Shown here: piece by piece, positions 11,724 to 21,560 of the stretch | How positions within the stretch are numbered: position 1 is the stretch's first letter | How the letters are laid out: every line of letters begins with the position of its first letter | Source: Oryzias latipes | Lineage: Eukaryota; Chordata; Actinopteri; Beloniformes; Adrianichthyidae | Reading direction: 5' to 3' | DNA: 64,000 nt | NCBI RefSeq assembly: GCF_002234675.1 | Contig: NC_019869.2 | Coordinates: forward strand, 27,414,823 to 27,478,822 | Program-made: the position numbers and the translations under genes | The notes under the pieces: generated by a model | Database searches by the model: none | Seen by the model: only the letters and a program-made list of their open reading frames with translations | Told to the model about the DNA's origin: nothing

Positions 11724-12118
11724 GTGTAGGTGCCATGAATTAATTATGTTTTTTGTTAGGATGAATGAATTTAACTTTCATTTATGTTTTCAATATAGGC
11801 TGTTAAATTGGTGTTCAGCTTGTGGGTCACATGGTTGTGGGCGGTGACCTTAATTGACTTTATCTCACCTGCGGTGCTTTACCTGTGTAAGATGGAAGGG
11901 GGGGTGAACTGGGTTGCCGTATTTTTTGTTGACCACTTTATACGCTTTAAATATATTTATTTTATGTTACCTTTAATAAACCTTTTTTTGTCACGATTAA
12001 AAGTTCAGGAAACAAACTTCATTATGCATGGTCCATTTTTTTTAGCTCGAGCGCATCATTCAATAACCCAGACCCAGTATCAGCCTCTCAGCGACTGTTT
12101 GGTTTTGAAGTCGCTACA
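11724..12118 (+). mobile_element. Candidate 3' LTR of BEL element 2
   Basis: The segment starts TGTGTAGGTGCC just after AATTAGGGGCTGG and ends GTCGCTACA, so it has TG...CA ends. It contains an AATAAA at 11975-11980. It lies about 215 bp after the integrase stop and ends exactly where Gypsy-type coding sequence begins, suggesting that the element was inserted into a Gypsy copy. No second LTR is left to confirm the ends. Confidence 0.45.
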
Positions 12119-12691
12119 CTGACGCTGCCTTCAAGAAGCTCAAAGAACTGTTTGTTTCTGCACCCACACTCATTCAACCAGACACTCATGGACAATTTAT
12201 TGTGGAGGTCGACGCTTCCGATTCGGGTGTTGGCGCTGTTCTCTCTCAAAGAGAAGCCTCTTCTGGAAAGTTAAAACCCTGTGCTTACTTTTGACGTAAG
12301 CTCTCATCTGCTGAACAGAACTATGACGTTGGCAACCGAGAACTCTTAGCAATTAAACTTGCCTTAGAAGAGTGGCGACATTGGCTGGAGGGGGCTGAAC
12401 ATCCTGTCATCGTCTGGACTGACCACAAGAATCTGGCGTACCTACGATCGGCTAAACGCCTCAACTCTCGCCAAGCCCGTTGGTGTTTGTTTTTTGATTG
12501 TTTTGACTTCGTAATCACATACCGTCCCGGCAGTCGCAATGTTAAACCTGATGCTCTCTCCAGGAAATATAACCACTCTGAATCCATTGACCCAATCCAC
12601 CATCGTTCCTTCCACCTGCATAGTGGGGAACGTCACATGGGACATCGAGGGTGAGGAACCCATTCATGCTCCCTGTCCCCATGGAACTCTG

Positions 12692-12726
12692 TATGTACCC
12701 TCTTCCCTCAGGGAAGAAGGTACATA
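12692..12726. repeat. Inverted repeat inside Gypsy fragment 1
   Basis: TATGTACC-C-TCTTCCC and GGGAAGA-A-GGTACATA are complementary arms (15 of 16 pairs) around a TCA loop. It lies 40 bases before a second, larger hairpin. Confidence 0.85.
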
Positions 12727-12765
12727 CTTGGGGACACTCTTCACGCATCGCGTGACCGCGAAGGC

Positions 12766-12811
12766 CACCCAGAGCAGTACAGAAGGAAGGCCTTCTGTAC
12801 TGCTCTGGGTG
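12766..12811. repeat. Perfect 21-bp inverted repeat at Gypsy deletion junction
   Basis: Arms 12766-12786 and 12791-12811 are perfectly complementary around the loop AAGG. The right arm is genuine integrase coding sequence (FCTALG); the left arm is its reverse complement and replaces normal integrase sequence. Confidence 0.92.
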
Positions 12812-12989
12812 CCAAAGTCAGTTTAACTTTTGGTTATCATCCACTGTCCAATGGACAGACCCTTCTGGTTATACCTTCCACCATTTCATTTCCAACGCCA
12901 GTGAACATCGGGAGAGTAGCAGTTCCCCTGTTCATCTTTATATGGCCTTTCAATCTGCGGTTCCAAACCCCGGGTGTCAGATAACACTC

Positions 12990-15665
12990 CCTACATTTTT
13001 AGATCAACCGGTAGAAGTTCGAGAACTACTGCAGAGTTGGCCTAAAGTATGCTCAGGCAAACTGGGGAGGACCACAGCTGAAGAGGATCTTCACCACAGA
13101 TGAGGTACCAGTGAGGTGTAAAGCTTATCGGGTTTTACCATTCAGGTGTAAAATCATATAAGATCATGTTGATCAAATGCTTAAGGATAGCATCATTGAA
13201 CCTTCTCAGTCAGCCTGGGGGGCACCCGTGGTATTGGTCCCTAAATCAGATGGGTCCATAAGATTTTGTGTCGACTATCGTCTTTTGAACGCTAAAACGA
13301 GGGATGATGCTTATCCAACACCACTGATCCATGAATTACTGGATTTAATGCACAGAGCTGAATTTTTCAGCAACACTAGATTTAAAATCTTGGTATTGGC
13401 AGGTAGCCATGGCTGAAGACAGCGAAGCAAAATCCGCCGTAAACACACCAGTGGGCCTATATCAATTTAAGTGTATGCCGTTTGGATTAAAAAATGCAGA
13501 AGCCACTTTCCAACGCTTAATGGAGAAGGTACTGGGAGAGCTAAGGGGGAGAATTTGTTGTGTTTATATTGATGATGTAATAGTTTTCTCCCCATTAGCC
13601 GAAAAACATCTCAGGGATTTACAGGCCATTTTGGGAAGACTGCACTCTGCCAACCTGGTGCTCAACTTGAAGAAATGTACGTTTTTCCATAGAGAGTTAA
13701 AATTCCTGGGCCATATTGTCTCTGGGGCTGGGGTTCAGGTCGACCCTGATAAATCTAAGGCTGTTTAGACCTATCCAGAGCCAACAAATGTACCGTCTCT
13801 CCAGCGGTTCCTGGGTTTAGTGGGCTGGTAACACAAATGTATTCCCCAGTTTGCAGACCTTGCAGCTCCCCTGAACTATCTGAGAAGAAAAGGTGTAGAC
13901 TGGAATTGGACTGAGGAATGCCAGAGGAGTTTCAATCAGCTGAAGCAGGCTCTTGCCAAAGCTCCCATATTGGTTCAACCTGACCCTTCTTTGCTTTTTG
14001 AGGTGCACACTGATGCCAGTGGCGTAGGTCTGGGAGCAGTGTTAGCTCAGAAGTTATTGACTGGTTATGGAGAAAGAGTAATAGCATATGCTTCTAAAGG
14101 GCTAAAAGGGGCATAATACAATTATTCGACATCTGAAAAGGAGTGTCTTTCTGTAGTGTGGGCCGTTGAAAAGTGGCAGCATTACTTAGAAGGAGCAGAA
14201 TTCACAGTTTTTACAGATCATGCTGCTCTAACATGGGCTTTTAATTGCCCCAAGACCTCCTCCGCACTGACGCATTGGACTTTACGGCTACAACAATTTC
14301 AGTTTAAAGTACAGTACAGAAAGGGAGTGCATAATGTTGTGCCAGACGCCCTCTCAAGAGCTGTGGTTTCACTTTCTTGTACAGCTAATTGTGCCGCTTA
14401 TAGGGCCCATGCATGCTCAGCAGATCTTCCATACTCTTTGGCGGAAATCAGAGAGGCACAAAAACGAGAGTCTGCCCTCAATTAAATCTTCCAGGAGGTT
14501 ACCACCAACGCTTGTAACATACAAGCTAACAGAATAGGCTTTGTAGTATTGCAGGGACTGTTATACTGACGGTCCCTGGAGAAAGACAATGGAGATAAGT
14601 TTCAGTTGGTTGTGCCATCCAGTTTAGTCCCTACCTTCTTGCAATACTTCCACGATGATCCCCTGGGGGGGCATCTTGGAAGATTAAAGACTCTTCTGAG
14701 AGTGCTTGAAGTAGCCATTGCCATCAGTCAGGAAAGATGTCTGGAACCACGTCAAGATCTGTCATACCTGTCAAACTCACAAGGCCGAAAATTAGAAGCC
14801 TGCAGGTTTAATGCAAGCTACGGTGGTTGAAGCTGCATGGGAGAAATTAGGAATCGATGTGCAAGGGCCTCTCCCTAGGAGTAAGAAGGGGAATGTTTAC
14901 TTGGTGGTCGTGATGGAAATGTTTCCACTTAAAGACAGCAAAGCACACCGCATTGTAACCCTTCTTAAAGATGACATATTTACACAGTATGGGGTTCCTA
15001 GGGGGATTGTGTCAGATCGGGGCCCACAATTCACTAGCCAAGAGATGACGAGTCTTTGTAAAACCTGAGGAGTGATCCAGCGGTTCACTACTAGTGACCA
15101 CCCACAAGCAAATCTCAATGAAAGGTCTAACCGAACTATAAAAACCATGATTACGTCTTACGTTGGTTCTGAAGATAGGAACAGGGACTTGTGGATCAGA
15201 GAGTTTGGATTTGCCTTTTATGCAGCCCAACATGAAACCACTGGCCGGTCTCCAGCCGAATTGATGTTGGGAAGATGTCTGAAAGTGCCTCTTGAACGTC
15301 TGATAGGCGTTGCACCTTTCCCACACCAACCCCATTACAAACTAATTGAAAGACAAACAGAAATGAATGAACAAGTGCGACATAGAATAGGGGTAAAACA
15401 GGCCAGACAAGCTAGGTATTATAATGCTCGCAGGAGAGGTGTACAGCTTCTACAGGGAGACATGGTCTGTGTAAGATCTGATCCCATGTCTAAAGCATCA
15501 GAAAATTTGTCATCTAAGCTTGCGCCTAAATGGTCAGAACCAGCTACTGTGGTGAGAAAAGTAGGACCCATTACAAATGTAGTGCAGTGGAACAACAGGA
15601 AACAGAAAGTAGACACAGTCAATGTGTGGAAGAGAGTAAAAGGTCAATGGGGTGGAAGAGAGTAA
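12990..15665 (+). pseudogene. Ty3/Gypsy element 2, pol region
   Basis: A near-complete Gypsy pol in pieces. [22 protein letters not shown] near 13215, the motif A region near 13365-13410 (one-base frameshift), [16 protein letters not shown] near 13474 and [10 protein letters not shown] near 13561 (catalytic YIDD). RNase [17 protein letters not shown] near 14004, [20 protein letters not shown] near 14135 and [11 protein letters not shown] near 14210. Integrase: LGIDVQGPLPRSKKGNVY near 14848, GIVSDRGPQFTSQE near 15005 and NLNERSNRTIK near 15113, so all three DDE residues are visible. The last frame, 15072-15665, ends with a chromodomain-like or C-terminal segment. In-frame stops at 13766, 14114 and 15066 and frameshifts make it inactive. 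I did not find its LTRs. Confidence 0.82.
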
Positions 15666-15699
15666 AAGGAGAAGAGGTGAGAAAGTGGGGGATACAAGT

Positions 15700-17934
15700 A
15701 CTGATTTGAATAAGTTATTATTTTAAGCTGTAACAATTACACCAAATCTGCTGGAAAGACAAATATTACATCCAACGGTGAAATTCTGACACTAAGATGA
15801 CTGGAAAATATCTGTCCATCAATACACTGTGGGTTAGGAGGAAGGATGAAGCAGACAGGGAGCAGTGTGGCAGTGTGCACGTGCACGTGGGGGTGGAGAT
15901 ACATGCATGCTGCCGAAGTGAACCGTGTGTTCATAAGGGGAACCAGATCCTACCCAGCCAGACCAGGAGAGGGGAGGAGAGACCCCCAGGCCAGGAACCC
16001 CCCCGGCACCGGACCCAGGCAGCCCGGGAAGGGGGGAGGTGGGGATCACCCACCCCACCAGCCAGGCACAGAGAATGCCCCCATACAGGACCCCCCTCCG
16101 ACGCCCAAAGGCGAACCCAGCGTCCGGCCCCCAGGCCACAGGATAGGAGCGCTTGGCCGTACCATGCGGCAGCCATGGGGGCCACCGGGCGCCGGACACC
16201 AAGACAAGGGCCAGGGACAACGCCAGGGCCCCAAGAACCCATGGGCCGCCGACCACCCGACCGGCGCACTGCCCCCGTGAGCCATCCCCGGCACCCGGCC
16301 CGAGCATCCCAGAGAGCGCCGCGCACCCACAGCCACCCCCATAACCCTACCCTCTACAACCCTCCTCCCCCGCCATATTATCTAAGCCCCCCTTCCCAAC
16401 CCCCTTAGTGCCCTCCCCCCTCTGTGATGAGGAGGGAGAGCCCCAGAGGATCCCAGCGAGCCAGCCCCCATGTCCGTCCCACCCATGCACTCTAGCACAC
16501 ATACTCACAATCTTCTGGTTACCCCCCGCCGCCACGCAGTAACCCCCCGGCCGACCGACCCCCCCAGCGCCGCACGCCCGACCAATTACTGCAGCCGACA
16601 GGATACCCACAAGCCCGGCCGCCCTGAGAGGACCAGGCGGGTGAAGACCGGCCGCCCCCCCCCCGACCCCACCTATGTATGGAGGTGTGGGTGTGCTGTG
16701 TGGGTGCTGTAGGTAAAATAGGAGGTCTCCAGTGTGGGAGGCCCCACCGCTGCCAAGCCACAGAGCCCCCCCACTCCGGGGTCCCTCTGTGTGTGGTGTG
16801 TGCTAACATGCAGTGTGTGTGTCTAAAGTGGAAGTTAAAATTGTGGGGGGACCAGTGAAAGATAAGCACGGATGTTGCACCGTGACCCCCTCCACCAGAC
16901 TCTCCCCACAAAGCCCTAGATGAATCAGAGTGTCTAATATGCAAGTTAAACCGGGATGGAGGGCGGGCGCCAACGCGACCCCACAGAGAAACACCCCCAG
17001 TGAGCCCCGCCAGCCTACCCCACCCATCCAGTTCCCGGAGCCCTATGTGACTGTGTGCAACATTTCTTTGGGTGAGACCGGGAAGGAGCAGGCGGATGGG
17101 CACAACCGGGAGAAGAAGGCTCCCCCGAGCGATCGGCCCCAGCCGGCCGTGGTAGGCGCCCCCCCCTCCCAGGGCAGCCAGGCAGTCAGGAGGCGGCAAG
17201 CCACCGGCAGATGGAGGCCCGCAGCGCCGAGAGACAGCCAGCAAAGAAGGGGCCCGGTGCCAAAACGGTGGGGCAGGTGGTCCAGCCCCACCATTCATGC
17301 CCTGACCTCCCTAAAGACTAGCACACCGCCCCTCCCCCCCAGGCTTCCCCCCTGATTAAAAAAATAATAAAAAAAATATATAAAATAAAATTTAAAAAAA
17401 TAAATAAATAAATAACATAATGGGAAAAAGATAATAATAATATTTTTTTTAAATAAAATAAAATAATAGTAATAAAATAAAATGAACCCACCCAAGTGCT
17501 AACCCCCCTTAACACCCACCCCCCCCCCCCCCCCCCCCCCCTTAACCCCTGCTGTGAATGCAACGTCGACCCCCGGGAGGCCAGGCCATGCGCCAACTAC
17601 TGGCCACGGGCGAAACACCGGCCGCGGGCAAACGACCCCAGGCCCCAGAGCCCCAGGCCACCCCACAAGCCCCCGCCACGGCGACCAGCCACCCAGCACG
17701 GCACCCGGCCACTGTTCCTGGTCAGCCGCACTGCCCACCCTGCACCCAGAAGGCATCAGCCCAGGAATCCCCGCCAATTTGCCGGCAGAGTGCGCGCTCC
17801 CACCACCACCCCACCCGAGCAACCAGAGCCCAACCAGGGAGAGCGGTAGGCCCGGCAGAGCCCACCACCCCAAACCCACCCCGGCCTACCCAACCAGCCA
17901 GGACCCGGCTCAACCCATCACCATCCCACCCCTA
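15700..17934 (-). mobile_element. G-rich 3' region of L1-type LINE B
   Basis: This 2.2-kb stretch follows the LINE B ORF2 stop on the minus strand and is strongly G-rich on that strand (C-rich on plus), with many runs of 3-6 G. An A/T-only stretch of about 130 bp (17355-17485) and a C23 run (17519-17541, plus strand) interrupt it. L1 elements are known for G-rich 3' UTRs able to form G-quadruplexes, so I read it as that UTR. The end near 15700-15840 is uncertain. The long proline-rich open frames in several phases here are a consequence of base composition. Confidence 0.5.
17519..17541. repeat. C23 mononucleotide run
   Basis: Twenty-three consecutive C on the plus strand, within the G-rich LINE B tail. 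Confidence 0.95.
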
Positions 17935-19745
17935 CTAGGTGATGTGACTAATCAGCTGGAGCCAGGGAGAGTCTGAAGCCGACAGGTTTTTTGTGGCGGA
18001 CATTATCTCTAAACTAATATGCTCTGACATGAGGTTTCTATAGTGGTTGATGCTAAGATTATTTTTAGATTTCCAGTTTAGGAGGATAGTTTTCTTTGCG
18101 ATACATACAGCGGTGAGAACCATATAAGCCTTGTTAGGTTCTATATTGATGTTATGCAGGTCACCTAGTAAGCAGAGTTTGGGGCAAGCAGGAATCTTAT
18201 GATCAAACCAGATTGATAAATCCTCACAGACCTTGCGCCAGAATGATTGGACAGGTGGACAGACCCACAGGGCATGCAAATAGTCGTCTATGTTGTTACA
18301 TGTGCACTGTGTGCATACAGCAGACTGATTGAGACCCATTTTAAATAACCTCTGGCCGGTGTAGTGAGTTCTGTGGAGAACCTTGTATTGAATAAGTTGC
18401 AGATTAGGACTTTTGGTCATATTAAAGGCATACAAACAGATCTGTAGCCAAAATTGATCACTAGAATTCATTGATAGCTCAGACTCCCATTTTGTCATGG
18501 GTAAGTAAATTGTTTCATTTATGTTAGATATCAACTTGTGAATTTTGGAGGTGAGTTTGGGATTTTTAAGGTCCATGAAATGTGTTACTGTAAGGGGAGG
18601 GTCTAGGTCTATTTGGGTCAGGCAGTATTTAGTGCTTATAGCTGATTTAAGTTGCTGATATTCTAGAAATTTGTTTATATTAATTCCATAGGTTGAGGAT
18701 AACGTTGAGAGGGACATAAATGTTCTATTCTGAATTATATGATGGAACTGCTGGATTCCTTTGTTCTTCCATGAAGCAAAATGAATCATGTTTTTGTTAA
18801 TTAAAATGTCAGGGTTATTCCAGATGGGGGTGAGTTTACATGGAAATAATGTGAGGTTGTTTTTTTTAAGAAAATCCCACCAGGCTGTTAAGGATGAGCT
18901 GATGTTTAAACTTCTGAAGCATTTGTGTTGTTTAATTTCAGAAATGAAGAAAGGTAAATTAGAAATATCTTGGTTATCACAGAGATTTTGTTCTATGTCT
19001 AGCCAGGATTCATCTAGCACACCAGGATTCAGCCATTTTTGTACATAAAACAATCTGTTTAAAGAGTAGTAGTCCTGGAAGTCTGGAAGGCCTAGTCCTC
19101 CTCTATCTGTAGGTTTTTGAATAGCGTTTAAACTGATCCTTGGTGGTTTACCTTCCCAGAGGAATTGGGAAATGAATGAGTCTAATGATTTGAACCAAGT
19201 AGTTGGAGGTTTGGAAGGAATCGTTGAAAACAGGTAGTTAATTTTTGGGAGAATCGTCATTTTTATGGTTGCAACTCTCCCTATTAGAGAAATGGGTAGA
19301 GTTTTCCATCTAGTGAGATCAGCCTCGGTTGTTTTAAGGAGTTGGGTGTGGTTTAGCTTGAATAGATCAGAAAGCCTAGAGGAAATATTTATACCTAAGT
19401 ACTTTATGTTAATTGGTAGAATTGTGCTTTTAGACCAGTTTATGGAGTATTCTGAAACTGAGGAAAATCTATTAATTAGGGAGATGATTTGGCAGATGGA
19501 AGACTGTGAATTTGGACTAAAGCTTGGAGATGTTTGGTCATTGGTTCTGACACGAGGATTAGGAGAGGCATATAATATTTTAATCCAGTTAATAAACGAT
19601 TTTCCTAAGCCAAATTTGTTCAGGGTGGCTATTAAAAATTTCCAGTTGACCCCATCAAATGCCTTTTCTGCATCCAGTCAAACAAATGGTTGCTTCTCGG
19701 TTGTTGATAGTTGTATAATCTATGAGGTTGATTAATCTGCGCATG
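17935..19745 (-). pseudogene. L1-type LINE B, ORF2 C-terminal half with RT deletion
   Basis: The frame is open on the minus strand from about 19678 to 17935 (some 580 codons). It starts with RT motif A (LDAEKAFDGVNWKFLIATL) and has INIKYLGINISSRLSDLFKL and GRVATIKMTILPKINYLFST, typical of L1 thumb sequence. The C-terminal zinc-knuckle part (VCTQCTCNNIDDYLHALWVC) is near 18300. Between RVRTNDQTSPSFS and NSQSSICQIISLINRFSSVS the RT motifs B and C, including the catalytic ADD box, are missing, yet the frame stays open. One TGA precedes motif A and a frameshift lies upstream; the element is 5'-truncated at a G run near 19750. Confidence 0.85.
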
Positions 19746-19766
19746 TTGGTGGGGGGGGGGGGGATC

Positions 19767-20649
19767 TGTGACATCGCCACATTGAAATAAATTGAAATGA
19801 ATGAATGAAATGTACAAAAAAAAGTCAATTGCTCGAGGGGAGAGCAAAGTGGAAAAATAAAATGAAATACTGTACATATACTGGCTGTAAAATAATGTGC
19901 ATGGTGTCATTATTGAAAGTACGTGTGATTGGGTAACATGGTAATGGGAGGAGACCAAAAAAGTTTTGAATGGAGATGAATGAGAGGAGCGAAAAAAGGA
20001 GGAGAAAGGGCGGGCCAGTGACAGACGCTGAAAGTCTGCTGCAGCATCAGTTTATATCTCTTTCATCACCTGCCTAATTTGGAATGATAGTGAGAGATAC
20101 ATCGCTCGGTTTCTTCGGCCTGACAGAACAGTTTCAGCGAGGACAGGATTTCCCAGAGGTTGTTCTGGGCGCGAGGAGCGCACCTAAGGACGCCATTGTC
20201 ATATAACGGCCGGAAGAGGTGAGACCGACCCTAAATGTTTTTCTTTTGGAATATATTTTTGAAAGTCATGGTACCATGTGAAGATTGGGACTTCATTTAA
20301 TTTTTGATGGATTATTTTTTTAACAGAATCCTATTTTTTGTGGACATCAGCGGACAGTAAATATTATTGACTGAGGGACTCGGATTTTGGGAAAACAGGG
20401 AATGTTACGGTGTTGAATAATAAGTTGTATTGTGTTCTGTTTTTTTTATTCGTATTTTTTTTTCTGACCAAAAGAAAGGTTTTTATTTTTCAAAGGTGAA
20501 ATTCTGTTTTCAGTTAAATATGATTAAAATGTGTGGTGTTTTCTTGTGTTTCTTGTGTTTTCTTTTGTTGTTGGTTTGACATGGTGAATAACCTCCTTTG
20601 GTAATGTAACAATTCAAATTAATTTGTTTATGTTTTTTTGAGCGTTACA
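19767..20649 (+). mobile_element. Candidate solo LTR
   Basis: The 883-bp segment begins TGTGACATCGCCACATTG and ends GAGCGTTACA, giving TG...CA ends between two different LINE fragments. It has no coding sequence. Flanks (GGATC and CCATC) agree in only 3 of 5 bases, so a target duplication is not shown. It could also be another non-coding repeat. Confidence 0.35.
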
Positions 20650-21542
20650 CCATCACACTGCTGTGTAATGATTATAAACTATTGGCACTGGTTTATGCAA
20701 ACAGGATTGAAAGGGTTGTAGACAGAGTAGTGGATGGTTTTCAATCTGCCTTTATAAAAGAAAAGTAAAATACATAATAATAGATTAATTCTGGATATAC
20801 TGGATTATCAATCTATGCTAGAAATAGAGTCTCATTTTCTTTATTGACTATTTTAAAGCATTTGATTCTGTAAAACAAAACTTTTTATTTCAAATGTTGG
20901 AACATTTTGGATTTGGAAAAATTGTTTGCTCAATTATAAAAATGTTTTATACTGACAGTTACAGTTACATCACTGTAAATGTCAGTAATAACACCCAGAA
21001 TAAATGTAACATGTGGAATAAGGCAAGGATGTCCAATATCACCAAAAATTTTCATTCTATGTACTCAACTCCTAGCATACTTAATTCCTAACAATCTTAA
21101 TTTTTAAGGCATTAAAGTTTTTGATTTTGAGTTCCACCTTAGCCAGTTGGCAGATGACACAGTATTTTTCGGAAAGACAAAAACATGGTGCAAATTCTTT
21201 CCGTTTTCTCCAAAGCTTCTGGCCTTGGACTAAATTTATAAAAATGTGAACTACTCCCCCTGTACTCTTGTCTGGAAAAAGAAATATTCTTAATTCCAGT
21301 AAAATATGAAGTAAATTATTCAGGAATTAAATTAATTAGAGACTGAAAAGAAAAGAAATTGACATGATGGAAAAAATGATCAAATGCAGAAATCGTTAAA
21401 TCATTGGTTGATCAGAGATTTAACTATTTTTGTAAGAAACTTGTCCTAATCAGAAGGAATTTCAAAATCAATATATCCGTGCCAATCTCTCTTCATTAAC
21501 CTGAAGAATGTCAAAATATTTAACTAAATTATTTATACATTT

Positions 21543-21560
21543 ATTTGGAGAAATAAGCCC
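21543..21560 (+). repeat. Left target-site duplication of the RTE element
   Basis: ATTTGGAGAAATAAGCCC here is repeated exactly at 24586-24603 on the other side of the RTE element. One copy is LINE A coding sequence (IWRNKP). Confidence 0.95.

Larger units (their letters stand above)
12119..12865 (+). pseudogene. Ty3/Gypsy fragment 1: RNase H to integrase, internally deleted
   Basis: The start encodes the RT connection and RNase H of a chromovirus-type Gypsy element: [16 protein letters not shown] near 12207, [20 protein letters not shown] near 12321, [15 protein letters not shown] near 12415 and [20 protein letters not shown] near 12505-12560. The frame then jumps from the integrase zinc-binding region (YVPSSLREE near 12690) to the late core ([19 protein letters not shown] at about 12787-12845). 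The middle of the integrase is gone. The junction is built from inverted repeats. A TGA interrupts the RNase H part near 12292. Confidence 0.75.

Noticed and set aside
702..15068. TGA stops at 702, 936, 10629 and 15066 in LTR elements look like TGG to TGA changes before G, as in cytidine-deaminase editing
   Set aside because: Only four cases, the original Trp codons are assumed from family resemblance, and other stops nearby have different origins. A count of all G-to-A changes against intact copies would be needed.
15797..17976. Many long proline-, glycine- and arginine-rich open frames in several phases of both strands
   Set aside because: They overlap each other in a C-rich/G-rich stretch that follows a LINE ORF2. 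Base composition alone removes stop codons; no protein feature is shared with known families.
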